DNA of 64,000 nucleotides from Maribacter litopenaei (GCF_025244665.1 NZ_CP104205.1:3531001-3595000); one strand, 5' to 3'. Counted from the first letter of the stretch, positions 29,540-39,168 are shown. Made by a program: numbers and translations. Notes: generated from the sequence alone by a model not told the origin.

Positions 29540-31260
29540 CTAGTGTAAATCTCTTTCTACTTTGGAGCCCGAACCTCCTACCAAGAAGTCCAAGTCGGCT
29601 CCCTGGTCTGCCTGTTCCACATGATCGATGTACATTTTCACATAACCCCGATCGGCCATTGGTTTGGGGGGAACCCATTCCTTTTTCCGCTTATCCATTT
29701 CAGCATCCTCAATATCCAAATGAAGGGTGCGCTTCTCTACATCGAGTTCGATCCAATCCCCGTTCTGTACGATGGCCAAGGTCCCGCCCACCGTGGATTA
29801 CGGAGAAACATGCAAGACCACAGTACCTGCGGCCGTGCCGCTCATGCGTCCATCGGAAATACGAACCATATCCGTAATGCCCTTTGCCAACAATTTTTTA
29901 GGAAGGTGCACATTCCCCACCTCCGGCATTCCTGGATAGCCCTTGGGCCCTACCCCTTTCAGGACAATCACACTATTCTCGTCAATATTCAGGTTGGGGT
30001 CGTCTATGCGTTCATGGTAATCCTCCATGGTTTCAAAGACCACGGCCTTACCCCGATGTTTCATCAATTTGGGCGATGCCGCCGATGGCTTTATGACCGC
30101 GCCTTTTTCACAAAGATTTCCCTTAAGTACGGCAATACCCGATTTCTTTTGGAAAGGGTATTCCAAATTGGCGATGACATCCGTATCATAACAAATGGCG
30201 TCCTCATAATTTTTGGTGAAGGTAGTTCCGTTAACGGTAACTGGCTCTTTATGGAGCAAAGGGGTCAATGCGTTGATGACCACGGGCAGCCCCCCAGCAT
30301 AGTAAAAATCTTCCATCAGGTATTTTCCGGAAGGCTTCATATTCACCAATAAGGGAATCTTACTACCAATGGTGTCAAAATCCTGTAATTTAAGATCAAC
30401 CCCGATCCTACGGGCTATGGCGGTGAGGTGAATGATCAAGTTTGTGGAACCTCCTACGGCCGCATTCACAATAATGGCATTTTCAAAGGCCTTTCTTGTC
30501 AATATTTTGGATAGGGTCAGGTCTTCCTTCACCATCTCCACAATACGTCGGCCGGACAGCTGGGCGTACATTTTTTTACGGGAATCCGCTGCGGGAATGG
30601 AGGAAAATCCTGGTAAGGTAAGCCCCAATGCCTCGCACATGGTCGCCATGGTAGACGCGGTGCCCATGGTATTACAATGACCGATACTTCGTGCCACACA
30701 GACCTCAGCCTCGCGAATGTCCGCTGCGGAATACCCTTGGTTTTCCTGTCGCTCCTTGATCATCCAGTTCATGGAGCCGGAACCTACCTTTTCTCCACGA
30801 AAACGTCCACTCAACATGGGTCCGCCCGGCACCACAAGGGTAGGAAGATCTACACTACAAGCCCCCATAATCGTTGAGGGAGTAGTCTTATCACAACCCG
30901 TTAACAATACGATACCATCCAAGGGATTGGCCCTTATGGATTCCTCGGTATCCATACTGGCCGATTTCGAAAGAGCATGGTCGTAGGCTTCATAATGGTT
31001 TCACCCAAGGACATCACGGGAAACTCCATGGGTACGCCCCCAGCTTCCAAAATTCCCTTTTTTACGACCTCGGCAAAATCCCGGAGGTGGCCGTTGCAAG
31101 GAGTCAATTCGGACCAGGTATTACAGATGCCGATGACGGGCCTACCTTCAAAATAATCATCGGGATAACCTTGATTGCGTAACCACGAACGGTGTACAAA
31201 ACCCATTTTCCCATCATCTCCGAACCATTCGGAACTTCGCAATTTTTTGTCTTTACCCAT
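29540..31260 (-). CDS. IlvD/Edd family sugar-acid dehydratase (pentonate type); in-frame TAA and frame break
   Basis: About 573 residues. HRSWLRNQGYPDDYFEGRP and ICNTWSELTPCN at the N-terminus mark the arabonate/xylonate dehydratase branch, not the biosynthetic IlvD. Fe-S and catalytic segments include LLTGCDKTTPS, GHCNTMGTASTM and DGRMSGTAAGTVVLHVSPE. Two defects: at 30961-30964 CCGA (plus strand) stands for CCAGA, restoring MLFRNLASMDTEESI; at 29809-29813 TACGG (minus CCGTA) stands for TCTGG (CCAGA), which removes an in-frame TAA after HVSP. Predicted reaction: aldonate to 2-keto-3-deoxyaldonate. Confidence 0.9.
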
Positions 31261-31320
31261 AGTCAGATTGGCAACAAATTTTAATTTGCCTTCAAGATAG
31301 GTAAAAAAATCACGGATTTT

Positions 31321-31782
31321 TTAGGATATTGATAAAAGGGAAAAGTCCTTCCCGTTAAAGGAAATACTCTCTCCAGCCGATTTGCCTAACAAGAGTTTTC
31401 CAATAGGTGTTGCAGGGGAAATACAGTAAATAGCGCTGTTTTCGAACTTCACTTCACCGGAAGAAATAGCGATATAGTAATACGGTCCGTTGGTTTCAAT
31501 CAGCGCTCCCATTCCTGCGATACTGTTTTGGGAATCGGGTTTGACCCGGTTCATGACCAACTGCATTTTTTCGGTCTCGGCCAATTGTGCCCCCAATTTT
31601 TCCCGTTCCAATTGCACCATGGCCCTACCGGTTTCGTGTTTATCGCCAGCGGTGCTTTTAGTTTCGGAAGTCAAAGATTCTTCTACCTCCTTTATCTGCT
31701 TTTTAAGACGGGACATTCTGCCGGATACAAAATCCAAGCAGTGTTGATAGGCAATTTTCTTAATTTCCGGCTTCTTCTTCAA
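31321..31782 (-). CDS. GreA/GreB C-terminal-domain-like protein
   Basis: About 153 residues. An N-terminal coiled coil (RMSRLKKQIKEVEESLTSE, then MVQLEREKLGAQLAETEKM) is followed by a C-terminal domain with ISPATPIGKLLLGKSAGES, the GreA/GreB FKBP-like signature. The plan matches transcript cleavage factors, but the coiled-coil tip lacks an obvious conserved acidic pair, so it may be a Gre-like RNA-polymerase secondary-channel binder rather than a cleavage factor. I chose TTG 31780-31782, which overlaps the end of the upstream lipoprotein gene by 23 bp. Confidence 0.7.
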   Translation of the reverse strand: MKKKPEIKKIAYQHCLDFVSGRMSRLKKQIKEVEESLTSETKSTAGDKHETGRAMVQLEREKLGAQLAETEKMQLVMNRVKPDSQNSIAGMGALIETNGPYYYIAISSGEVKFENSAIYCISPATPIGKLLLGKSAGESISFNGKDFSLLSIS

Positions 31783-32355
31783 CGTGGTACAGATCGGCAA
31801 GTTTATAGATAAGAAAGTTAATCATTTGATTGGTTCCCTGCCCTTCGTCCACCATATTTTCAATGGCTTCCCGGTTTTCCTTTTTAAAATAGTCCAAATC
31901 ACCCGATCGATTCTCACTAAAGATATTCCAGGACCGCAAACCGCTCAGCATGGCCCTGTGTGCCTGAAACTTCCGTTCCGCTTCCTCCCGCGCTCTTTTA
32001 GTGGCATTTGGGTCATTATGAACGAGCTTGTACTGCGCCTCGATTTGGGCATCCAACTTTTCCGCTTCGGTAATGATCTTAAAATAGGCACGGGAAACCA
32101 AGGATTGGTAGCGTTCCTCAAAAGCCGATTCTCCTCAAAATCTGAATTGGATTCCGGAACGATTTCATCTTCCGTGCTCACATACATTCCGGTAGTTTCC
32201 GCATCATTGTTTGGTTTCAGGGACTCTTTCCACGCCTGTGATTGTATCATCTCCCGCCAAACATCATTGTACCGTTTCTGATATTTGGTCCGGTTCACCG
32301 CACAAGAAGACAGCAGGCAAACAAAAATTAATGTACTAAGGAAACTTCTTCCCAT
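31760..32355 (-). CDS. Lipoprotein of unknown function, frame break at 32125-32128
   Basis: About 198 residues. MGRSFLSTLIFVCLLSSCA is a lipoprotein signal with lipobox LSSC. The mature part is helical with many charged residues (YFKIITEAEKLDAQIEAQYK, KRAREEAERKFQAHRAML). At 32125-32128 the plus strand reads CCGA where CCAGA restores FEENLAFEERYQSLVSRAY. Start ATG 32353-32355. It is probably anchored to a cell-envelope membrane facing the periplasm. I do not recognise the family. Confidence 0.78.
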
Positions 32356-32521
32356 ATAATGGAGTTCTCTTTTTATAAAAAAAGCAAAAGAATAGGAAGA
32401 TGTTCTAAAGGCTTGGGGCACTTTATTCCCGGAAATGGGAACATGCAATATAACAAGAATTTAAAAACCCTATGGGGGTTGGGGATAAGAAGGAGCAAAA
32501 ATAGTTGAACGGCAGTTTTTC

Positions 32522-33634
32522 CTAAAACAGGTCGGCCAATTGCCTGCCCACTAAAGTCCCAATGGCAATACCCATCCCCCCAAGACGGACGCCACAAGCA
32601 ACATTTTCAGATAGTTGTTTGATGATGGGCCGTTTACGGGAACCAACGCCCATAATACCGCTCCACCCATAATCGATTTCAATTTCATGATTGGGTAAAA
32701 TGACCGTTTTTAAAAGTTCTTCCAATTTTTGTTGAACAAGTGGTGTGGAACCGAATTTGGTCGTCTCCTCGGCACCGAAATCAAGATTTCTACCTCCTCC
32801 GAATAGGATTCGGTCATCAATGTTTCGAAAATAGTAATAGCCCTCATCAAAATGGAACGTACCCTTGATCGCCAACCCCGGTATCGGTTTGGTGATGATC
32901 ACTTGGGCCCTTGCTGGGTGTACTTCCTCCTTTAGCAACAGTTTGGCAAAGCCGTTCGTAGCGACCAAAAGAGTATTCGTTTTAAACTCAAAATCGGCAC
33001 CTATTACCGAGACCGCATTGCCACTGTCCTCTATCTGTTTGACCTCGGTGGCATTTAAAATTTGTATACGCGAACTTTGGGCCTTGTGCAATAGGGAGCG
33101 CATCATCTTTCCGGTATCTATCTGTCCTTCGAAAAGATGGGTGATGTAGTTTTCCTTAATCCCCTTAAAATGGAAGGTATTGGCCGAAATCGTAAATGGA
33201 GCTTCCTTAAAAATAGGTTTCAATAGGGAATTGGCATAGTCCAATTGATCTAAACAGTTTTCGTAGAGGCCGGCATCTTTTTCCAAAAAGAGTTCATGCC
33301 CACCATATTCCAAATATCCAATGTTCTTATCGCCCAATAATGTTCTAAGGGATTGGATGCCCTCATAGCGCTGTTGCACCAACTGCAGCAGTTCTTCCTC
33401 AGTATGGGATTTTAAATCGGACAGGATTTCGGAAATACTGCCAAAACAGGCAAATCCGGCATTTTTGGTACTGGCGCCTTGGGGCAATACCCCACGTTCC
33501 AGTACAAGGATATTCGCTTTGGGCTGTTTTTCCTTGAGTCGCAACGCACAGGTCAACCCCACGATACCGCTCCCGACGATGGTAAAATCTACCTCGGACA
33601 ACCACGAGGTTCGTTCCCAATAGCTCCAATTCAT
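32522..33634 (-). CDS. FAD-dependent oxidoreductase (DAO/glycine oxidase family)
   Basis: 370 residues from ATG 33632-33634. The dinucleotide-binding motif is VDFTIVGSGIVGLTCALRL, followed by QGASTKNAGFACFGS and a C-terminal GGMGIAIGTLVGRQLADLF. It probably oxidises a D-amino or N-substituted amino acid with O2 or a quinone as acceptor. The ATG overlaps the stop of the upstream hydrolase (ATGA), so the pair is coupled. A genuine TCTCGG/CCGAGA at about 33004 leaves the frame intact. Confidence 0.9.
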   Translation of the reverse strand: MNWSYWERTSWLSEVDFTIVGSGIVGLTCALRLKEKQPKANILVLERGVLPQGASTKNAGFACFGSISEILSDLKSHTEEELLQLVQQRYEGIQSLRTLLGDKNIGYLEYGGHELFLEKDAGLYENCLDQLDYANSLLKPIFKEAPFTISANTFHFKGIKENYITHLFEGQIDTGKMMRSLLHKAQSSRIQILNATEVKQIEDSGNAVSVIGADFEFKTNTLLVATNGFAKLLLKEEVHPARAQVIITKPIPGLAIKGTFHFDEGYYYFRNIDDRILFGGGRNLDFGAEETTKFGSTPLVQQKLEELLKTVILPNHEIEIDYGWSGIMGVGSRKRPIIKQLSENVACGVRLGGMGIAIGTLVGRQLADLF

Positions 33635-35022
33635 GGCCGTACCTGTTTCTGAATCCACGACAGTATCGTATCGAGTGCCTCCGGGGCCAAGGTCTCGGAT
33701 AGTTGTCCGTATTCGGCAGGGGAACCTGTAGCACTTTCCTGGAACAAGTGGTTTAACTTGGGCAGCTCTTTTACGGTCACCTGCATATTTCCACCTCTCT
33801 CCAAGGCCGTTTGTATGGCCGGTAAATTCTCTTGGGGAGGCACTTGTAAGTCCTTTTCTCCATTGATGGCCAATACGGGGCAATTCACTTCCTCCAAAGC
33901 ATTGGCCGGGTCGTACCGTATAAAATGCAACCACCATGGATTGAGCAGTTGGTCTACTTTTATTTGGGCATAGGTGTCCGCGTCCACCCCAGGAGGTTTG
34001 GTACTGTCCGGATGTTCCTTAAGGTATTGGGTAAGGTCCGAACTTAACTGAGCAAGGTCCGTGGATTCCTTGATCATGGTAAAGACAGTCCTATTGGCTG
34101 TTTCAATATCCATCAACATAGTTTCGCTGAGTCCGGACACTTTTCCAACGGCCCGTTGCTGCAACAACAGCAACTCATCCCCGGGAATCCCTACCCCCGC
34201 CATGAGCACGATAAAAGCAATGTCGTTATCCCGACTTGCCACCATGGGCGCGATCATGCCCCCTTCGCTATGGCCGACAAGCCCTATATTGTTTTTATCT
34301 ATTTCTTGTCTTGTACGTAAATAGGTCACGGCGGCTTCCACGTCCTCTGAAAAATCCTCACTGGTGGCCGATTCAAAATTCCCGGTGGACAGGGCCGTAC
34401 CACGGTCGTCATAGCGGAGGACGGCAATGCCGTTTCGGGTAAGATGATCCCCCAGGATCAAGAAAGGCCGATGTCCGAACAATTCCTCGTCCCGGTTTTG
34501 AGGCCCGCTGCCACTGATCAGGACTACTACCGGGAAAACACCTTCTTTTTGGGGCAGGCTCAAGGTCCCAGCCAGTTCAATATTTGCCCTTTCATTTCTA
34601 AAGGTGACTTCTTCCGTGTAATAGGGATAGGGTTTTACAGGTTCTTGGGGACGTAGTACGGTTTCCTTTTGTGCAACTTCCCGGCTCAGTTCCAAGGGCA
34701 TGATTTGCCCAAATTGGTTAAAGTCGCCGGTAATAGTGCCTTCCTCGTTTAACGTACCCTCATATACGATCCCTAGATTGGGCATGTTTATATGTAATAC
34801 TTGATTTTCAAACGTTGTGGAAGTTACCGGAATATCCTTCGCCCCTTGATCGGGACTGTCCATGGTGGCGGAATAGCCCTCTTCCCCGTCCTGAATATGA
34901 AATACCACCCGTAATTGAATGCCCTGCACTTTTAGCATACCATGCCAATCTCCGGTGATGTCTTGGGCGGTTACCGTGAAGGCTGTAATAAATAAAATAA
35001 GGACTGTGGGGAGGGTTTTCAT
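33631..35022 (-). CDS. Secreted alpha/beta hydrolase
   Basis: Protein of 463 residues with a Sec signal peptide (MKTLPTVLILFITAFTVTAQ), an N-terminal beta-rich domain (DITGDWHGMLKVQGIQLRV, about 21-120) and a C-terminal alpha/beta hydrolase. The nucleophile elbow is GHSEGG, the acid is probably in NGEKDLQVP and the His in KLNHLFQ. It is likely a periplasmic esterase or peptidase of the Bacteroidota S9/S33-like group. It lies just upstream of the FAD oxidoreductase with a 4-bp ATGA overlap. Confidence 0.88.
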   Translation of the reverse strand: MKTLPTVLILFITAFTVTAQDITGDWHGMLKVQGIQLRVVFHIQDGEEGYSATMDSPDQGAKDIPVTSTTFENQVLHINMPNLGIVYEGTLNEEGTITGDFNQFGQIMPLELSREVAQKETVLRPQEPVKPYPYYTEEVTFRNERANIELAGTLSLPQKEGVFPVVVLISGSGPQNRDEELFGHRPFLILGDHLTRNGIAVLRYDDRGTALSTGNFESATSEDFSEDVEAAVTYLRTRQEIDKNNIGLVGHSEGGMIAPMVASRDNDIAFIVLMAGVGIPGDELLLLQQRAVGKVSGLSETMLMDIETANRTVFTMIKESTDLAQLSSDLTQYLKEHPDSTKPPGVDADTYAQIKVDQLLNPWWLHFIRYDPANALEEVNCPVLAINGEKDLQVPPQENLPAIQTALERGGNMQVTVKELPKLNHLFQESATGSPAEYGQLSETLAPEALDTILSWIQKQVRP

Positions 35023-35079
35023 AAAGGATTAAACTTCTTGTTTAAAGATAGTTGATCCATAAGGTTTCTACCTATTTTG

Positions 35080-35544
35080 TTAGTCCTTTATTCCATTCCA
35101 AATATCCGAGATACATCTTCCAATCTTGATTGACTTTTTCCGAGACAATCACGTATTTTCCTTTCCAGCTAGCTTCCGTGCCATCTGCCCTTAGGGTGAT
35201 ACCTTCGTAGTAGCCGTAATCATAGGCTTCATTTCCCATAATCTTGATTTCTTCAGGAGTTATCTTATGGTATTTTGTTTGAACCCCTTCAGGCAGGATC
35301 CAATACCTAATGATAGCTTCCCGGCCCTTAATTATTTCTCTGTTATTTGGAAATATTTTAGCATCATCTGTATATGCATCACCAATGGATTGATACGCCG
35401 AATTCATGACTGCATTTGAAAAGCCTTTGATATTGGAAAGTATTAAGTCAATATCCTCTTGATTGCCCTGGAAGTTTTGAGCGTGAACGGCGAACGTAAA
35501 AAAGAACAAGGGAATTAGAGTAAGTGTTTTCATATAACTCATTG
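35080..35544 (-). CDS. SnoaL/DUF4440-like protein, secreted; frame break at 35106-35111
   Basis: About 154 residues. MKTLTLIPLFFFTFAVHAQ (ATG 35533-35535, or 35542-35544 for MSYMKT) is a signal peptide. The core AYTDDAKIFPNNREIIKGRE and the following IRYW mark the NTF2-like fold. As read, the frame ends GYLEWNKGLTK at 35072; TCTCGG/CCGAGA at 35106-35111 repaired to CCAGA gives the expected family end WKMYLDIWNGIKD with stop 35080-35082. Function unknown, perhaps binding a small ligand in the periplasm. Sequence upstream of the start belongs to repeat copy A. Confidence 0.75.
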
Positions 35545-35552
35545 TAATTATT

Positions 35553-35745
35553 GCCGACGGTTTAGCTATGAACAGTACGGGAGCAAACTGGCGTTTGCTT
35601 TCCTCCACGCACATAGCGAAATCTTTTTGTTTTGATTTACTTTTTCTTGTCAAGAGCAAAATCCAAAAGATTTTGCGGACTTTATAAAAATACGCAAACC
35701 ATTCGTCAAAGCCTTTAACCCGTATTGGCTATAGGTTTTGTTAAA
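35553..35745. repeat. Diverged intergenic repeat, copy A
   Basis: About 190 bp sharing colinear blocks with 36665-36868: GACGGTTT(A/G)GCTA, then a T-rich stretch, then AAATCC-AAAGATTT-GCG, then ATAAA-ATAC and an AGGYTTTGTT end. It is AT-rich and non-coding. Together with copy B it forms direct repeats around the gene at 35747-36641. Confidence 0.6.
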
Positions 35746-35746
35746 G

Positions 35747-36641
35747 CTAGTTTTCATTTACAATATATTTGAAAGTAAATCCATTTTTTAATACAATTCC
35801 TTCCAATGCGATATTGTATAATTCCCATACTTTTTTCGCAAAATATTCTCCGTCTTTCTCTTTTATAACTATAGCCTTATTGTGATTCAGTTTTGGACAA
35901 AATAACATTCCAAATTCGCCTTGCGGAAAATGAATTGCAACTCCAGGTTTGTAAACATTTACAGACCTTAGGTAACAGATGCTATATCCGCCAATTGGCG
36001 CTCCACCAACATTCATCGGAGTAAAATGTTTGCCACCGGGCACTTTGATTTTTTGATTAGCAAAACTAAACTCTGCCTTAAATTCATAAATGAATATCAA
36101 AGATTTCAAATCTTGATGATAAACTGTATCTACGCCAATTTGGAAATCGCTAACTGAAGAGATTTGTTCATCCTTGATAACCTCTGAAAAAGCTATTCCC
36201 ATCCGAGCGAATTCTGCTTTTCCTTTATTCTTCTCATTATGGTATTCGCTTTGATATTTATTAAATCCATTAATGTCTCCAATCCATAAGTTAGTATGGT
36301 CTAAAAACATTTTGCCTTCTGAAATTTTGTAAATGATTGGTTTGTTCTCGAATAGCGTTGCTAAAATAAAATCTGTTTCGAAATTAGATTCATGGTGCAG
36401 TTGTCCACATCGATTAAAAAGTTCTTTGAAATTTTTGATTTTCCCTTGATAAAATTCATCTAATACTTTTTCTGCAAAATAGACTTTGCCAGCAAATCCA
36501 ATGCAAGTGTCTCGGATTGAGAATTATAGTTTTGAGACTGCCAAAAAGAGGGTTATTTCGTACCGCCGTTTCGTCCGTTATTTTCGAGTCAGATATAATT
36601 TTAATTTTATCTTCTCTTATTTTGGCAACGATAAGCGTCAT
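35747..36641 (-). CDS. Ntn-hydrolase/proteasome-beta-like protein of unknown function, frame break at 36510-36515
   Basis: About 297 residues after repair. The N-terminus MTLIVAKIREDKIKIISDSK, followed by IT and later FGSLKTIILNPDTCIGFAGK, resembles the start of proteasome beta/HslV-type Ntn hydrolases, where Thr2 becomes the nucleophile. This is a structural guess from pattern. At 36510-36515 the plus strand reads TCTCGG; TCTGG restores the join and opens the whole middle of the protein (VYFAEKVLDEFYQGKIKNF). Very AT-rich compared with its neighbours, flanked by direct repeats, with no partner ATPase. Likely an acquired accessory gene. Confidence 0.6.
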
Positions 36642-36664
36642 TTAATTTCTGTGGATTTTAAATT

Positions 36665-36868
36665 AGCCCCGACGGTTTGGCTAAGCGTAGTGCGGAGGCA
36701 AGGAAACTTTTCGTTTCCGTCTGAGCACGAAGCTAGAGCTTTTGGTTTTGCTTTTTCTTTTTTTGTCCAAAGCTAAATCCCAAAGATTTAGCGACATCAT
36801 AAATATACACAGACCTTTAGAATTAGCCCTAAAGCCCGCATTACATTTAGGCTTTGTTGGCAAACGTT
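36665..36868. repeat. Diverged intergenic repeat, copy B
   Basis: Same orientation and block order as copy A. The last about 20 bp overlap the 3' end of the coiled-coil gene and carry TGTTGGCAAAC (36855-36865), which is inverted at 37541-37551. Confidence 0.6.
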
Positions 36869-37528
36869 ATTTCGTCAGGCTTTCGAAGTATATTTCCACA
36901 CTTTTCCTCAATCCGAGATATTAAATTGTGGGAATTAATTATTTCAGGCATTTCATTTAATTTCCCAACTCTTTGTTCAATTTCATCAACTTCATTTTCA
37001 GGTAATTTGTAAATGTGTTGAACATCAGATGTACCAAAACTTTCTTCTATGTCATTTAGATTTTGCGTTTCCTCATTTAAGCGTAATGAAATTGAATTAA
37101 AATTAGTCTCAAACTCCTTAATTTTACTTTTCAGGTCGCAGGAAGCAGTAGCTTTTCTCGATGAAAAACGTCCATTAGTTTTAGGTATTCCGCTCTCCAT
37201 TCAGTAATTCGAGTTTTTAATCCATCGTGAGAGAATGATTCAGGGTTAAAGAGAGCATAATTTTTATAATGCAAGTTGACCATTTTATCATAAATAGTTT
37301 TCAAAGCATCAATCTGTAAATTGTTGAATTTAGAAAATTTGATTTCACTCTTTTTAAGCTGATTTTTGAAACGTTCTAATTTTTTAGAAACTATTACCGT
37401 TTGTGCAATTTGAAATCCCGAATAATAATTATAAGTCCAATTATTGCGTAAATATGATATTCCTTATACTCCGCAAAGTATTTTTCCAATAAATGTTCTA
37501 TTTGTTCTGTTTGTAGTGTAATTCCCAT
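36847..37528 (-). CDS. Membrane-anchored coiled-coil protein, unknown, two frame breaks
   Basis: About 227 residues. N-terminus MGITLQTEQIEHLLEKYFAE, then one transmembrane helix (HIYAIIGLIIIILGFQIAQ), then long charged helices (KKLERFKNQLKKSEIKF, KSKIKEFETNFNSISLRLNE). At 37418-37421 CCGA (plus) stands for CCAGA. A second break at about 37133-37143 may be another such site (LLLPDLKSKI). The start is ATG 37526-37528. AT-rich, in the same accessory patch as the Ntn-like gene and bounded by an inverted repeat. Topology like some phage-exclusion or stress-sensor proteins, but no function can be assigned. Confidence 0.6.
36855..36865. repeat. Inverted repeat end (left) around the coiled-coil gene
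   Basis: TGTTGGCAAAC, the exact reverse complement of GTTTGCCAACA at 37541-37551; the match extends with few mismatches to about 15 of 17 bases. Confidence 0.55.
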
Positions 37529-37540
37529 CTAGGTCATAAT

Positions 37541-37551
37541 GTTTGCCAACA
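37541..37551. repeat. Inverted repeat end (right) around the coiled-coil gene
   Basis: GTTTGCCAACA, partner of 36855-36865, lying 12 bp upstream of the coiled-coil gene start. The sequence from here to 37697 is AT-rich with no gene. Confidence 0.55.
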
Positions 37552-37697
37552 ATTATATATAATCAATAATTATATACCCACTATACACCTAAGATAATTA
37601 AATCCTTTTTAGGAAAAGGATTACAGGTTTATGGTTCGTGGGTTTTTGATTGTCATTTGACATAAATCTATTATGGTTGTTGCATTTTGGATTTTGA

Positions 37698-37775
37698 CAT
37701 TTCGACTCCCTTCGGCTACGCTCAGGGTGCGCGCTCGGGACAAGCTACTCAGGGCAGGCCGCTCAGTGACCCCAT
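37698..37775. repeat. GC-rich REP-like intergenic repeat
   Basis: Contains CGACTCCCTTCGGCTACGC and CTCAGGG twice, with CGCTCAGTGACC at its end, a motif type that recurs between genes in Bacteroidota chromosomes. It stands out in an AT-rich gap. Only one copy is in this window. Confidence 0.45.
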
Positions 37776-37778
37776 AAA

Positions 37779-37808
37779 TAAAAAAACTCCAACATCGCTG
37801 TTGGAGTT
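37779..37808 (-). terminator. Rho-independent terminator of the fabH-accBC unit
   Basis: AACTCCAACA (37785-37794) pairs with TGTTGGAGTT (37799-37808), loop TCGC, followed on the minus strand by a T7 tract. Directly after the accC stop. Confidence 0.88.
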
Positions 37809-39168
37809 TTACTTTTTAATTTTCAGGTGGGGGTCCATCTTAAAATCGTTCATAAAGGCGGTAGTATAGTTCCCCGCCAAATAATGCGGGTGATTCATCA
37901 ACTGCCTATGAAAGGGTATCGTGGTCTTTATCCCCTCGATCACAAACTCGTCCAAGGCCCTTTTCATCTTATTGATCGCTTCTTCCCGCGTCTGTGCCGT
38001 GGTAATCAATTTGGCGATCATAGAATCATAGTTGGGCGGTATGCTATAGCCACTATATACATGGGTATCCATACGAACCCCATGGCCTCCCGGGGTGTGC
38101 AAGGTGGTAATCTTGCCCGGTGATGGTCTAAAGTTGTTATATGGGTCCTCCGCGTTGATCCTACACTCAATGGAATGTAGTTTTGGTATATAATTTTTAC
38201 CGGGAGATAGGTACCCCGGCCGCTACCAAAATCTGCTCACGGATCAAATCGTAATCAATCACCTGCTCCGTAATGGGGTGCTCCACCTGTATACGGGTGT
38301 TCATCTCCATAAAGTAGAACTTACGGTGTTTGTCCACCAAAAACTCTACCGTACCGGCTCCTTCGTACTTTATATATTCCGCCGCTTTTACGGCCGCTTT
38401 TCCCATTTCGTCACGGAGTTTGTCCGTCATAAACGGGGAAGGTGTTTCCTCCGTTAATTTTTGATGGCGACGCTGTACGGAACAATCACGCTCGGATAGG
38501 TGACAGGCCTTACCATATTGGTCGCCCACTACCTGGATCTCAATATGTCCGGGCTCCTCGATCAGCTTTTCCATATACATCCCTCCGTTTCCGAAGGCTG
38601 CCGTGGCCTCTTTTACCGCACTTTCAAAGTGTGCCTCCATCTCATCCTCGCTCCAAACGGCACGCATTCCCTTACCACCACCTCCGGCAGTGGCCTTGAT
38701 CATGACGGGATAGCCCATTTTCTTGGCCGTCTTCTTGGCATCGGCCAAATCCTTTAACAATCCGTCCGATCCGGGTACACAGGGTACACCAGCCGCCTTC
38801 ATGGTCGCCTTGGCCGTAGCCTTATCGCCCATACGGTCTATCTGCTCCGCGGACGCCCCAATGAACTTGATATCGTGCTCCGCACATATTTTGGAGAACT
38901 TGGAGTTTTCCGAAAGGAAACCGTAGCCTGGATGAATGGCGTCCGCATTGGTGATTTCGGCCGCCGCAATAATATTGGGTATTTTTAAATAAGATTCGCT
39001 ACTGGGTGCAGGTCCTATACATACGGCCTCATCCGCAAAACGCACATGAAGGCTTTCCTCATCGGCCTTACTGTACACCGCTACCGTTTTTATACCCATT
39101 TCCTTACAGGTACGGATAACGCGCAGCGCAATTTCTCCCCTATTTGCAATCAGTATTTTTTTAAACAT
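37809..39168 (-). CDS. accC: Acetyl-CoA carboxylase, biotin carboxylase subunit; frame break at about 38200-38207
   Basis: About 453 residues. [23 protein letters not shown]-grasp [28 protein letters not shown] and, after the break, [20 protein letters not shown]. At 38200-38207 the minus strand reads TCCCGG where TCTGG restores [18 protein letters not shown]. It carboxylates biotin on AccB using ATP and bicarbonate for fatty-acid synthesis. ATG 39166-39168. Last gene of the fabH-accB-accC run. Confidence 0.95.

Noticed and set aside
29540..31260. Biosynthetic dihydroxy-acid dehydratase (IlvD) for branched-chain amino acids
   Set aside because: The N-terminal HRSWLRNQG..GRPVIGICNTWSELTPCN pattern and the GntP/FAH neighbours fit the sugar-acid dehydratase branch.
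35545..35659. Upstream extension of the SnoaL-like gene to 35659
   Set aside because: It reads into the non-coding repeat copy A and would bury the signal peptide.
36855..37551. Integron attC sites around the coiled-coil gene
   Set aside because: The GTTGGCA ends do not match the attC core GTTRRRY, there is no integrase in the window and no cassette array.
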